A DNA stretch of 64,000 bases, taken from Rhodopirellula islandica (GTDB taxonomy: Bacteria > Planctomycetota > Planctomycetia > Pirellulales > Pirellulaceae). Within the stretch, counting starts at the first letter, position 1; each line of letters starts with the position of its first letter. The translations under genes and the position numbers were made by a program. Under the pieces are notes generated by a model. The model made no database searches and was not told the DNA's origin. It worked only from the letters and a program-made list of their open reading frames with translations. Of the stretch, positions 9,668-18,834 are shown piece by piece. Where the stretch lies: NCBI RefSeq assembly GCF_001027925.1, contig NZ_LECT01000041.1:39348-103347 (forward strand), given 5' to 3'.

Positions 9668-11196
9668 GCTTCGAAAAACTGTCTCGCTGGATGCTGCCGA
9701 TCGCTCCGTTGGTCGCACTCGGCATCTGCTGGTACGCCCATCAGGCTGGACTGTCAGCGCCCGCGACCGCGTGTGCTGGCGTGGCCATCGTGTGCGCGAT
9801 GTGGTGGATTTTCGAATGCCTGCACATCGCTGTGGTGGGACTGCTGCCGTTTGTGGCGCTGCCGACACTGGGCGTGGTCAGTCACCGCGACATTGCCGTG
9901 GCCTACGGGCACACAATGATCCTGCTGTTGTTGGGCGGATTTCTGCTATCCGCCGCGATGGAACGTAGCGGGGCTCACCGCCGGATCGCGATCAACATGG
10001 TGCGATTGGTCGGCGGACGCGGTGGAAAACGCTTGGTGCTGGGATTCATGCTGGCCACCGCTTCGCTGTCGATGTGGATCAGCAACTCCGCCACCGCCCT
10101 GATGATGCTGCCAATCGCATTGGCGGTGCTGTCACAAGCCGACGATCCGAAATTGCGCGTCCCACTGCTGCTGGGGATTGCGTATTCGGCCAGCGTCGGT
10201 GGCATGGCGACTCCCATCGGGACACCACCTAACGTGGTCTTCATGGGCGAAATGCAAACCAAATTCGGTGTCGACGTCCCCTTTGGCACTTGGATGATGT
10301 TTGGCTTGCCCGTCACCCTCATCATGCTACCGATCATCTGGTGGTGGCTGACTCGAGCGATTGATGACGTTCGCCCCGTCTCGATGCCAAGCATGGCGCC
10401 GATCGCACGAAACGAAATTTTGATTCTAATTGTGTTTGCGGTGACCGCCTTTCTGTGGGTCTTTCGTTCCAGTCCACTGGGTGGATGGACGGGATGGCTG
10501 CCCTGGGATGGCAGCATGATTGGTGACGCCACCATCGCGCTGGCTGCGTCTTTGTTTCTGTTCATTTGTCCCAACGGCTTGGCCGACGGCGAACGCCTGA
10601 TGGACTGGGAAACCGCCGCGAAGATTCCTTGGGGAATCTTGATCATGTTTGGTGGCGGCATGGCCCTGGCCACCGGCTTTGACCAATCGGGGTTGAGCGT
10701 CGCAATCGGACACCAGCTGGCCTTTTTGAAGAACGCCCCGCCATGGTTGATTGTTTTGTCGGTCTGTTTGCTCGTCACGTTTCTGACCGAAATCACCAGC
10801 AGCACCGCCACCGCGATGTTGCTGCTTCCCATCTTGGCGGCGCTGTCGCTGGAGGTTGGCCTGCCGCCCGAATTGCTGATGCTGCCGGGAACGATCAGTT
10901 GTTCCTGTGCGTTCATGCTGCCCGTCGCGACGGCTCCCAATGTGATCGTGTTTGGTGCCGGCGGCATTCGAACCGATGAGATGGCACGCAACGGTTTGTT
11001 CCTGAACCTGATCGCTGCCGTTGTGATTACGATGGTCTCCTTAACCGTCGCGGGAATGGACTGGATGCCGCGACTGGATCTTGCCCCACCAGTCCATGAA
11101 AGTGAATCCTCGAATGAATCCAGTACGTCGGCGGCTGTTGGCTTGGGTCGCAATCACATCTTCCTCGCTTCTGGCATCCCCCCTTTTCGCGGATGA
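9664..11196 (+). CDS. DASS/SLC13 family Na+/dicarboxylate-type symporter
   Basis: This 510-residue integral membrane protein has about 11-13 hydrophobic segments and belongs to the divalent anion:sodium symporters, which import dicarboxylates, citrate, sulfate or sugar-derived acids. The two family signature Ser-Asn-Thr-like motifs are visible as SNSATALMMLP (about residue 124) and EITSSTATAMLLLP, each followed by a TPIGTPPN- or VATAPN-type loop that binds Na+ and substrate. The ATG overlaps the stop of the RbsD/FucU gene. The C-terminal tail of about 40 hydrophilic residues overlaps the 5' end of the next gene by roughly 80-100 nt, which is unusually long. The substrate is probably a product of the sugar pathway encoded alongside. 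Confidence 0.9.
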   Translation: MSFEKLSRWMLPIAPLVALGICWYAHQAGLSAPATACAGVAIVCAMWWIFECLHIAVVGLLPFVALPTLGVVSHRDIAVAYGHTMILLLLGGFLLSAAMERSGAHRRIAINMVRLVGGRGGKRLVLGFMLATASLSMWISNSATALMMLPIALAVLSQADDPKLRVPLLLGIAYSASVGGMATPIGTPPNVVFMGEMQTKFGVDVPFGTWMMFGLPVTLIMLPIIWWWLTRAIDDVRPVSMPSMAPIARNEILILIVFAVTAFLWVFRSSPLGGWTGWLPWDGSMIGDATIALAASLFLFICPNGLADGERLMDWETAAKIPWGILIMFGGGMALATGFDQSGLSVAIGHQLAFLKNAPPWLIVLSVCLLVTFLTEITSSTATAMLLLPILAALSLEVGLPPELLMLPGTISCSCAFMLPVATAPNVIVFGAGGIRTDEMARNGLFLNLIAAVVITMVSLTVAGMDWMPRLDLAPPVHESESSNESSTSAAVGLGRNHIFLASGIPPFRG

Positions 11197-12058
11197 ACCT
11201 GACTCCAACGACGCCGCAACCCACTCGCGTTCCGTCGTCCAATCCGGCGCCACGTTGAAACTGGTCGGCGACTCCTACCAGTTCACCGAAGGCCCGATCG
11301 CGGACGATGATGGCAACGTGTACTTCACCGACCAACCCAACGACCGGATCGTTCGCTACGACGCCGCCACCGGGCAGTTGGCCGATTGGATGTCCCCCTG
11401 CGGTCGCAGCAACGGCCTCGACTTCATCGCGCCGAATCAGTTGATCGCCTGTGCCGACGCCAACAACGAACTGTGGTCCATCGATCTTCGCGATCAGTCG
11501 CACAAGGTTCTGATCGACTCGGTCGACGGGCGTCGCTTTGGTGGCCCGAATGATTGCTGGGTCGACACGAACGGAGCGATCTACTTCACCGATCCGCTCT
11601 ACAAACGCCCCTATTGGAAGCACGAAATCCCCGCCGACAACCCTCGCGGCGTCTATCGTTTGTCCAAGGAAGGAACACTGACCCAAGTCGCGGATGACTT
11701 GGTCCAGCCCAACGGGATCATCGGCGACCCCGAAAACCGCCAGCTTTGGATCGCCGACATCGGTGACAAGAAAACCTATCGTTACGACATCGCCGAGGAC
11801 GGATCGCTCGCCAATCGCAAGCTCTTCTGTGAGATGGGCAGTGACGGCATGACACTCGACCAGGAAGGCAACCTCTACCTGACCGGCGGTGCCGGAGTGA
11901 CCGTCTTCGATGCCGGCGGCAACCAGCTGGAAACGATTGCTGTCCCCAAGGGCTGGACCGCAAACGTGACCTTCGGCGGCAAAGGGCACCAAGAACTGTT
12001 CATCACCGCTCAGGATTCGGTCTACACGATTCCAATGCGAGTCAGCGGGTTGCGCTGA
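11114..12058 (+). CDS. SMP-30/gluconolactonase family secreted lactonase
   Basis: This is a beta-propeller hydrolase family that opens sugar lactones using a single divalent metal. Characteristic segments are FTEGPIADDDGNVYFTD (metal Glu in TEGP), SNGLDFI, GPNDCWVDTNGAIYFTDPLY, VQPNGIIGDPENRQLWIAD and SDGMTLDQEGNLYLT, so the Asn and Asp metal ligands are conserved. An N-terminal signal peptide (RRRLLAWVAITSSSLLASPLFADE) implies export to the periplasm. I prefer the ATG at 11114 because the signal peptide starts there; an in-frame ATG at 11096 adds six residues. No good Shine-Dalgarno is seen for either, and both overlap the transporter gene, suggesting coupled translation. It is the last gene of the sugar operon. 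Confidence 0.88.
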   Translation: MNPVRRRLLAWVAITSSSLLASPLFADEPDSNDAATHSRSVVQSGATLKLVGDSYQFTEGPIADDDGNVYFTDQPNDRIVRYDAATGQLADWMSPCGRSNGLDFIAPNQLIACADANNELWSIDLRDQSHKVLIDSVDGRRFGGPNDCWVDTNGAIYFTDPLYKRPYWKHEIPADNPRGVYRLSKEGTLTQVADDLVQPNGIIGDPENRQLWIADIGDKKTYRYDIAEDGSLANRKLFCEMGSDGMTLDQEGNLYLTGGAGVTVFDAGGNQLETIAVPKGWTANVTFGGKGHQELFITAQDSVYTIPMRVSGLR

Positions 12059-12076
12059 TTCGTTTTTGAAGTGTTT

Positions 12077-12304
12077 GTAGGCCAGATCCAACCAGGCGTA
12101 CAAGCAACAACGCTTTCGTCGCAGTCCGACGCGATCGCCAGACCGTCGCCGGATTCGCCGGACCGTAGCCGGATTCGCTAAGAATTCGGACCTGTTCCAA
12201 CTCGAGCCTCTGAATTCTGGCGAATCCAGCTACCGCCAAATTCACGACCCGAACGCGTCAGCGAGGGACCACACTGAATTCTGGCGAATCCAGCTACGTA
12301 GGTG
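12077..12304. repeat. Degenerate dispersed hairpin-repeat cluster
   Basis: The 354-bp gap between 12059 and 12412 has no gene. It holds diverged pieces of the 173-bp hairpin family found at 40.2 kb. GTAGGCCAGATCCAACCAGG lies at 12077. A near copy of the element GTAGCCGGATTCGC(T)AAGAATTCGG spans about 12165-12189. Its reverse complement, GAATTCTGGCGAATCCAGCTAC, appears at about 12212-12233 and again at about 12276-12297. The opposed orientations could form larger cruciforms or a bidirectional terminator between the converging genes on each side. Confidence 0.75.
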
Positions 12305-12412
12305 GCTTGGTCGATGCGCTGATGTCAGCCACACCGGGCGATTGGATCAAAACGGCTTCGCACGAGTTCGCAATGATTGCTCGGTGCAGAAGCCCTGAGA
12401 TCACGATCCCCC

Positions 12413-13816
12413 TTACGACAGGTCCACTCGGCCAGTGCTGTCGCCGATTTGTTCGGCTGGCGTGCCGACGACGTCGAGCATGCTGAGGAACAAGTTCGCC
12501 ATGGGGGTCTCTTCTGCGACTTGCAGGTACCGGCCCGTTTTGATCTGACCTCCGCCACCACCCGCCAAAATGATTGGCAGGTCATGGTGGGTGTGCCGGT
12601 TCCCATCGCCCAATCCGCTGCCGTAAAGCACCATCGAATTGTCTAGCAAAGTCCCGTCCCCTTCTTGGACCGATTCCATTTTCTCTAGGAAATATGCGAA
12701 TTGCTCCACGAGATACTGATCGATCTTTTGGATCTTCTCCACGGTCTCCGTCTTGTTGCGGTGGTGGCTCAATCCGTGGTGAGCTTCCTTCACACCAATT
12801 TCAGGGTAGGTGCGATTGCCGCCGGCTGTGTCCAGCATGAATGTGGCGACGCGCGTGGTGTCGGTTTGGAAACCAACGACCATCAGGTCATACATCAACC
12901 GAGCGTGTTCACGGAACGCCGTGACGCGTCCCATCGGGACCTCCAAATCGGGCAGCGATTTGCGATCTTCCGCTTCGGTTTGCTCAATCCGAGTCTCAAT
13001 CTCGCGAACGCTGGTGAAGTACTCATCCAGCTTGCGTTTGTCGGTCTTGCCAACTTGCTTCATCAAACGTTCGGCATCATCACGGACCACATCCAGAATG
13101 CTCGTCCGAGCCATCCGTTGCTTGCGTTCCAAGGCTGCGTCGCCGGAACCGAACATACGCTCGAACGCCAGCCGTGGAATGGTTTCCTGGGGCATTGGCT
13201 GCGATTCGTTTTTCCAGGAGATGTTCGAAGAGTACGCACAGCTGTACCCCGAGTCACAACTGCCTGCGTTGCGGCTGCCTTTCAATCCGAGTTCGATCGA
13301 AGGCAAACGAGTTTGTCCAGCAAGCGCTGTCGCGGCGACTTGGTCGAGCGAGATGCCGAGCCGAATGTTGCTGCTGGTTTTGACTGGCCGAGCCGCCGTC
13401 AAGAAGGTCGATCCACCACGAGCGTGGTCACCGGCACCATCTTTGCCAGCTCGTCCGTTCTCGTGGGCCAAATTCGAGATCACGTTGAGTTTGTCTTTGT
13501 AGGCTGCCAACGGTTTGAGCGTCTCGCCCATTTCCCAGTTGTCGCCATCCACTGTGGGACGCCATGAAGGCTGAATGACTCCGTTGGGAAAGAACACACA
13601 GGCCATGCGGACCGGACGCGATGCATCGGTGATTTGCAGCGTTTCCTTCGCCGCGTAAGCGCTTCGGCCAGCGGGCGTCATCGCCTCGAGCAACGGCAAA
13701 CCGAGCGCCAGCCCGGATGCTCGTAGCATCGTGCGTCGACTCAATCGGGACGAGCCGATTTGAACGATGGCATTGGGTTGATTCGGAGCAGGGGGGACGT
13801 TCATCGAGTCTTTCAT
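12413..13816 (-). CDS. DUF1552 protein, Tat-type exported
   Basis: The 467-residue protein matches the DUF1552 family, common in planctomycetes, whose biochemical function is not established. The N-terminus reads LSRRTMLRASGLALGLPLLEA, a twin-arginine signal with a hydrophobic core. Family landmarks include VRMACVFFPNGVIQPSWRP, the HARGGSTFLTA segment and the C-terminal MVLYGSGLGDGNRHTHHDLPIILAGGGGG. It starts 51 nt after the DUF1592 gene, the usual partner, so the two are co-transcribed and the products probably act together outside the cytoplasm. Confidence 0.92.
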   Translation of the reverse strand: MKDSMNVPPAPNQPNAIVQIGSSRLSRRTMLRASGLALGLPLLEAMTPAGRSAYAAKETLQITDASRPVRMACVFFPNGVIQPSWRPTVDGDNWEMGETLKPLAAYKDKLNVISNLAHENGRAGKDGAGDHARGGSTFLTAARPVKTSSNIRLGISLDQVAATALAGQTRLPSIELGLKGSRNAGSCDSGYSCAYSSNISWKNESQPMPQETIPRLAFERMFGSGDAALERKQRMARTSILDVVRDDAERLMKQVGKTDKRKLDEYFTSVREIETRIEQTEAEDRKSLPDLEVPMGRVTAFREHARLMYDLMVVGFQTDTTRVATFMLDTAGGNRTYPEIGVKEAHHGLSHHRNKTETVEKIQKIDQYLVEQFAYFLEKMESVQEGDGTLLDNSMVLYGSGLGDGNRHTHHDLPIILAGGGGGQIKTGRYLQVAEETPMANLFLSMLDVVGTPAEQIGDSTGRVDLS

Positions 13817-13867
13817 TTGACTTTCCTTAGTTCTGGCGAGGAGCCGTTGGCAGGCAGGAACGAACGA

Positions 13868-16540
13868 TCAAGAGGCAGGGACACTGGTGGACAAAAACGG
13901 AGGGCTATTGATGACACCTTCCACGAGGTCTCCCAATCGGAAACCATCGCTCTGGGTGTCGTTCAGAATGGCTTCGACAAAGCAACGATCGGCAGGTCGC
14001 AATTCACGACCGATGGCGAACGAGAGCAATCGTCGAACGGTTGTATCGGCAAAACGTCGGCCTTCTGTGTTTGCCAACATTTCACTCAGTTCCATCGCGC
14101 CGCGGAAGGACCGGCCTCCCGGCAGCTCACCCGTGGCATCCGCCACCGAGGGGTCACTGGGCGGACGAAGTCGACCAAGGTGATCCATCGTCTCCAAACC
14201 AAATCCCAACGCATCCATCACACGGTGACAGGAGGCGCAACCAGGATCAGCACGGTGCAATTCTAACTGTTCACGCAAAGTCGCATCGGCCGAAGCCGCG
14301 CGGGTGGCTTCCAGCTCTGGAACGTTCGGTGGGGCTTCCGGTGGTGGCGTCCCCAACACGTTCTCAAGAATCCATTTGCCTCGCAAAACCGGTGAATTCC
14401 GAGTTGGATAGCTGGTCAGTGTCAGCACACCGGCGTGGCCCAAAATCCCACGTCGACCGGCATCCGCCAGAGAAACCTTTTGCAGCTTGTTCGCTTCCTG
14501 CGGATTCGGAAGCTCAACGCCATACCAATCCGCCAACGAATCGTTGACGAACGTGTAGTCCGCGGTCAGCAATTCCGTGACGGGCAAATTGTTCTTCAAC
14601 ACATGGTCGAACAACGCGTGCGTTTCGGCGGCCAAATGGTCGACCGTGATCGAAGGACCTTCTTCGTTGCCACCAAACGCTGCCATGTCGCGCGCGTTCA
14701 GGTTGCCCAAACCAAACCACTGAGTCGCAAATTGTTCACCCAGTGAATTCGACTTGGGGTCGTCCAGCATCCGGCGGATTTGATAGCGACGTTTGGACTC
14801 GTCAATCAACTCGTTTTGCTTTGCAGCGTTCAACAACGCATCGTCCGGGAGACTGCTCCACAAAAAGAACGAGAGCCGACTGGCCAACTGGGCCGAGGAC
14901 AGCGGAACGGCCTCCCCCGATGCAGCCAACTCGCGGGCTTCCTCCGATTCAGGAAGTTCGATGCGGAACAGGAAACTCGGCGAACATAGAATCGCTGTGA
15001 TGGCTTGTTGCATCCCCACATAAAAGGACTCTTGCCGGTCAGTCGCCCCTTCCACCAACTTCGCATATCGCGTGACCTCTTCGTCGCTGACTTCCCGACG
15101 AAACGCCCGTCGCATCAACGGTTCCAAGTTGACCTTGGCTGCCTTGGAGACATCTTCCCAACGATCGCCACGCTGGCGAGCCATGCGTGGGATCAGCTGT
15201 TTCTGCGTCGGTGGCAGATCCTGGCGAGTGTGCGCCGAGGGACCGTCGATCGAGACGGTTTTGAACTTGAAGTTGAACTCTTCGCTCGAAATCCGACGAT
15301 CGATCTCGACCTTTTCGCCGGCGGGCAACACCGTCTTGGCGAGTTCTTCGTCCGTGAATGCTTGCACACGCTTGGAAATTGATTCGCCAAGTCGCCACGG
15401 ATCTTTCCGATCTTCGGGCTTGGGCAACTCGTCGGCCCACGTGTCCGTCGGTGAAAAGAAAAACCGATGCTTGCCGGGCGTCAATGTTTTCCGAAACGAC
15501 TCACCATCGGTCGGGCCGCTCTTTTCTTGGTAATTGAAATCCAGCACTTCAATCAAGCGTCCCTGCTCGTCGTGCACCATCACACAACGATTGACTTTGT
15601 CGTTGACGTCTTCCTTGTCGTCGTTGTCCTTGTCTTCGTCATCGATGTCGTCGTCCTTCTCATCCGACTCCTCGCCCAACTTCCGCAAAGCCGATCGGGT
15701 CAGATTCGTGCCCCCGCGAATGTCGAAGGAGTATTCGCCTTCAATCGGAACTTCGACTTCCACCCAAACCATCCCGTCGCCACGTATGAACCATTCGCCA
15801 AAGGAGGCCAGTTTGGCTTCACCGATTGTGTTCAGGGTCTGATCTGCAAACGTCTTTTTGAGCGAAGGAAGTGTGCTTGGATCAACGATCAGCGATGACG
15901 CAACGGACTCGCCCGCCTTCAGGTACTTTTCCATCAGCATCGTCGACAACGACAACACATCGGCGTTGTTGTCGAATCCACCGCCGACTTCATCGGACGG
16001 GAACTGATCCGCGGGACGCAAATCGACGCCAAACAAATCGCGAATCGCGTTGTTGTATTCGGCGCGGTTCAGACGACGTGCCGTCACGCGTCCAGGCTTG
16101 GGACGCAAATCACACGTCGCGTGATAAACCAAATCGTCCAACTGGTCGGCCAGTTCACGACGCTCTTCAACGGTTGGAAGCGCCGAGTCTTCCGGCGGCA
16201 TCGCGCCAAACCGAATCATGCTGATCGAGTGCATCGCCAACTCACTGTTGTCGCGAACTTTTTCCGCGGTGCTGAGCAACGACAGATCGACCTCGGCTTC
16301 CTGATAATCGGCGTTGTGACAATCGAGGCAGAACTCTTCCAATTTCAGAAACCCAGTGGTTTCCCAATTGGAAGGATCAACCGTCAACGGTTCACTTGAT
16401 TTCGATTCAGCGGGCTTGGACTCAGCGGGGGCGTCCTCGTCGGCTTTGGCTGGTGAAAAAGCCAACAAAACCAGTGCACTCGCGATCGATAACAACACGC
16501 GAGGCCATCGAGTTCCCGGCAGGATGCAATTGGATCTCAT
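13868..16540 (-). CDS. DUF1587/DUF1592/DUF1595/DUF1588/DUF1585 planctomycete cytochrome-c-like protein
   Basis: The 890-residue exported protein has the domain order typical of planctomycete c-type cytochrome-like proteins. It starts with a signal peptide (RVLLSIASALVLLAFSPAKADE). A haem-attachment motif CLDCH lies near residue 70, then a DUF1587 region (RLNRAEYNNAIRDLFGVDL), and an acidic Asp/Glu/Lys insert near residue 290. The DUF1595/1592/1588 block contains LTSYPTRNSPVLRGKWILENVLG, and a second CASCH motif precedes the DUF1585 end (FADTTVRRLLSFAIGREL). I start at 16540 because 98 codons upstream show no homology and the signal peptide begins here. A role in redox-linked extracellular processes, perhaps polymer breakdown, is inference only. 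Confidence 0.9.
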   Translation of the reverse strand: MRSNCILPGTRWPRVLLSIASALVLLAFSPAKADEDAPAESKPAESKSSEPLTVDPSNWETTGFLKLEEFCLDCHNADYQEAEVDLSLLSTAEKVRDNSELAMHSISMIRFGAMPPEDSALPTVEERRELADQLDDLVYHATCDLRPKPGRVTARRLNRAEYNNAIRDLFGVDLRPADQFPSDEVGGGFDNNADVLSLSTMLMEKYLKAGESVASSLIVDPSTLPSLKKTFADQTLNTIGEAKLASFGEWFIRGDGMVWVEVEVPIEGEYSFDIRGGTNLTRSALRKLGEESDEKDDDIDDEDKDNDDKEDVNDKVNRCVMVHDEQGRLIEVLDFNYQEKSGPTDGESFRKTLTPGKHRFFFSPTDTWADELPKPEDRKDPWRLGESISKRVQAFTDEELAKTVLPAGEKVEIDRRISSEEFNFKFKTVSIDGPSAHTRQDLPPTQKQLIPRMARQRGDRWEDVSKAAKVNLEPLMRRAFRREVSDEEVTRYAKLVEGATDRQESFYVGMQQAITAILCSPSFLFRIELPESEEARELAASGEAVPLSSAQLASRLSFFLWSSLPDDALLNAAKQNELIDESKRRYQIRRMLDDPKSNSLGEQFATQWFGLGNLNARDMAAFGGNEEGPSITVDHLAAETHALFDHVLKNNLPVTELLTADYTFVNDSLADWYGVELPNPQEANKLQKVSLADAGRRGILGHAGVLTLTSYPTRNSPVLRGKWILENVLGTPPPEAPPNVPELEATRAASADATLREQLELHRADPGCASCHRVMDALGFGLETMDHLGRLRPPSDPSVADATGELPGGRSFRGAMELSEMLANTEGRRFADTTVRRLLSFAIGRELRPADRCFVEAILNDTQSDGFRLGDLVEGVINSPPFLSTSVPAS

Positions 16541-17209
16541 GGGCGGGGCGAGCGTTCCACAACCGAGCTGGATTGTCTCCAATCTCTCTCCGTTGGGCGG
16601 CTCAGTCGTAAAGGTAGGTGGGAGGGGTGAGGCAGGACCGCAAGCATTGTACGCAATCGCCCACTGCGGGCGATCAAAACAAGTCGCAGCACCCTTGATT
16701 GTAGCAGGTTGAGCAGGCTGACCGAAGAGCTTTCGCAAAATCGATGGAGAATTCAAATGCGTCGTTCCCAGCGTTTCAAGCGGCAATTCACTGAAAGTCA
16801 GGCCCCGAAAGGCCTCGCTGGAGAACATTTTCAACCGAACTGCCTCCGGACGCTGCTTTCATACTGAATCTGGTGGAGATCGGTTCGTCGCCGTGGCCTC
16901 CCGCTGGCCCCGATTTTCCACGCCAGTAAGACAGAAATCCAGCGTTTCCATGGGCCCACCGCGCCCTGAATTTGCCCCGGTGGAGCCCTTCAGATACTGG
17001 GACGGGTGTTCCGATTGTTGGGCCCCGCTCGTTGCTGATTGACTTTTCGCCAGCTCAGTCGCGGGCCCACGCCCCCAACGATGGACTTCGAACGCTAGAA
17101 TTCCGCTACCAGGATTCCGTTCGGAGTTTGGGTTGGTCACCGTTTGACCCTGCCCCCCAACCGCCCTAGGCTTTGCAACGATTTCGAGACCGCACACAGG
17201 AGACGCGAC
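16541..17209. other. Divergent intergenic region, no gene recognised
   Basis: This 669-bp gap separates the minus-strand DUF1592 operon from the plus-strand SPFH operon, so it must hold both promoters. Open frames on either strand here have no recognisable protein features. I see no strong hairpin array, tRNA or riboswitch fold. A good Shine-Dalgarno, AGGAG at 17198-17202, lies seven bases before the GTG of the SPFH gene. Confidence 0.5.
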
Positions 17210-18334
17210 GTGGGATTGTTTGATCTGATTCGTTCCGAGTTGATCGATATCATCGAATGGATCGATGACACACAACACACTTTGATGTGGCGGTTCCCTC
17301 GGCACGACAACGAAATCAAAAATGGGGCACAATTGATTGTCCGCCCCGGCCAAACCGCCGTCTTTGTTTACAAAGGCGAAATCGCGGACATCTATCCTCC
17401 CGGCCACTACCAACTGACGACGGACAACATGCCCGTCATGACGACGTTGCAAGGTTGGAAATACGGATTCAACAGCCCATTCAAAGCCGAAGTCTACTTC
17501 GTCAGCACTCGCCAACTCACCGATCTGAAATGGGGAACTCCCAACCCGATCATGCTGCGAGACCCCGAATTCGGACCGATCCGAATTCGTGCCTTCGGAA
17601 CCTACGCGCTGCGTGCGGTGGATCCCAAAGCGTTGCTGCTGGAAGTGGTTGGCACCAACGGTGAATTCGGTGCCGACGACGTCAACGTGTTGTTGCGATC
17701 GATCATTCAATCGTCGTTTGCGGATCTGATCGGTTCGTCACAGATCGCAGCCTTGGATCTGGCCAGCAACTACGAACAACTCGCCGCCCAACTTCGCGAG
17801 CGCGTCGTTGAAAAGATCGACGACGAATATGGGCTGGATTGCCCGCAATTGTTCATTGTCAACATTTCTTTGCCCGAGTCGGTCGAGAAAGCTCTGGACA
17901 CGCGAACCAGCATGGGCGTGATCGGAGACATGAACCGGTTCCAGCAGTTCCAGATGGGCCAAGCGATGACGTCCGCCGCCGAAAATGGTGGCGGCGGTGG
18001 AGCAGCCGAAGGCTTGGGGCTCGGACTTGGCGTCGCTATGGCCGGACGCATGATGCCGGGTGCCATGACGCCCGGTGCTGCAGCGCCCGCCGCGGGCCCC
18101 GCCGGTCCTCCACCACCTCCCGCCGCGACCGCTTGGTATGTGGCCAAAGACGGTGTCACACACGGCCCGTTCACTCCCGACCAAGTTCGTTCCGGAATCG
18201 GCAGCGGAGAAATGGGAGCCGAATCCATGGTCTGGGCAACTGGGATGAGTGGTTGGTTGATGGCCAAGGATGTTCCCGCCCTGGCACCCATGTTGGCCGC
18301 AGGCAGCCCGCCGCCTCCACCACCAGCCAACTGA
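17210..18334 (+). CDS. SPFH-domain (YdjI/virion-core-like) protein with C-terminal GYF_2 domain
   Basis: The 374-residue protein carries an SPFH/band-7-like domain at about residues 30-235, opening IKNGAQLIVRPGQTAVFVYKGEIADIYPPGHY, of the type seen in B. subtilis YdjI. A Gly/Ala/Pro-rich linker (about 255-315) leads to a GYF_2 (DUF4339) domain, WYVAKDGVTHGPFTPDQV... with the closing GWLMAKDVPAL, a putative peptide-binding module. A Pro-rich tail ends the protein. The start is GTG, fixed by AGGAG seven bases upstream and by the GLFDLIRSE opening. It heads a five-gene run with speD-like, DUF4178, a small membrane protein and DUF350. YdjI-type SPFH proteins localise to membranes with PspA-like partners; a membrane-stress role here is inferred. 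Confidence 0.87.
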   Translation: MGLFDLIRSELIDIIEWIDDTQHTLMWRFPRHDNEIKNGAQLIVRPGQTAVFVYKGEIADIYPPGHYQLTTDNMPVMTTLQGWKYGFNSPFKAEVYFVSTRQLTDLKWGTPNPIMLRDPEFGPIRIRAFGTYALRAVDPKALLLEVVGTNGEFGADDVNVLLRSIIQSSFADLIGSSQIAALDLASNYEQLAAQLRERVVEKIDDEYGLDCPQLFIVNISLPESVEKALDTRTSMGVIGDMNRFQQFQMGQAMTSAAENGGGGGAAEGLGLGLGVAMAGRMMPGAMTPGAAAPAAGPAGPPPPPAATAWYVAKDGVTHGPFTPDQVRSGIGSGEMGAESMVWATGMSGWLMAKDVPALAPMLAAGSPPPPPPAN

Positions 18335-18393
18335 TCCAGGCACCTGAATCTTCACGGCCGCCGTGATGGAACAATGACAACGGAGTGAACTGC

Positions 18394-18834
18394 GTGCCCG
18401 CAACGCCCCTCAATGCACCAGAAAACGCGACAAAACAACGATCTGCGGCTGCGCCCTCGATCAGCGTCGGCGGCCAGTGGATCGTGGATGCATCCGGATG
18501 CGATTCGAAAACACTGCAGTCTCTGAGCACCATCCAGTCGGTTTGCCAGGACGTGATCGCAGCGCTGGAACTGAAAGTCATCGGGGATCCGCCAGCCCAT
18601 GTCTTTGGTCCGCCACACGGCGTCACCGCGTTGTACCTGCTTTCCGAATCTCATCTGGCTGTGCACACCTACCCGGAACATGGCGTCGCCACATTCAACC
18701 TGGTCTGCTGTCGCGAGACGGCGGTCTGGGATTGGCAGTCGCAATTGCAGTCCCGTTTGAGCGCGGCCCACGTGCGAATCCGGCATCTCCGCCGAGGAGC
18801 CTGGGCAGAAGCAGGTGACGAGGTCAACGAATGA
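18394..18834 (+). CDS. speD: S-adenosylmethionine decarboxylase (SpeD-like) proenzyme
   Basis: SpeD decarboxylates S-adenosylmethionine to give the aminopropyl donor for spermidine synthesis and is self-cleaved to create a pyruvoyl cofactor. The 146-residue product has the core GVTALYLLSESHLAVHTYPEHG, where Glu-Ser is the expected cleavage site and the second His is a processing residue, followed by FNLVCCRE with the catalytic Cys. I choose the GTG at 18394 because GGAG lies eight bases upstream; a GTG at 18385 would add three codons. It lies 59 nt after the SPFH gene and overlaps the DUF4178 gene as ATGA. No spermidine synthase gene is in the window, so the decarboxylated product may be used elsewhere or in a nonstandard way. 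Confidence 0.88.
   Translation: MPATPLNAPENATKQRSAAAPSISVGGQWIVDASGCDSKTLQSLSTIQSVCQDVIAALELKVIGDPPAHVFGPPHGVTALYLLSESHLAVHTYPEHGVATFNLVCCRETAVWDWQSQLQSRLSAAHVRIRHLRRGAWAEAGDEVNE

Noticed and set aside
16859..17710. A 283-codon minus-strand open frame
   Set aside because: It is antisense to the SPFH gene for most of its length and has no recognisable domain; the plus-strand gene has a good ribosome site and family match.
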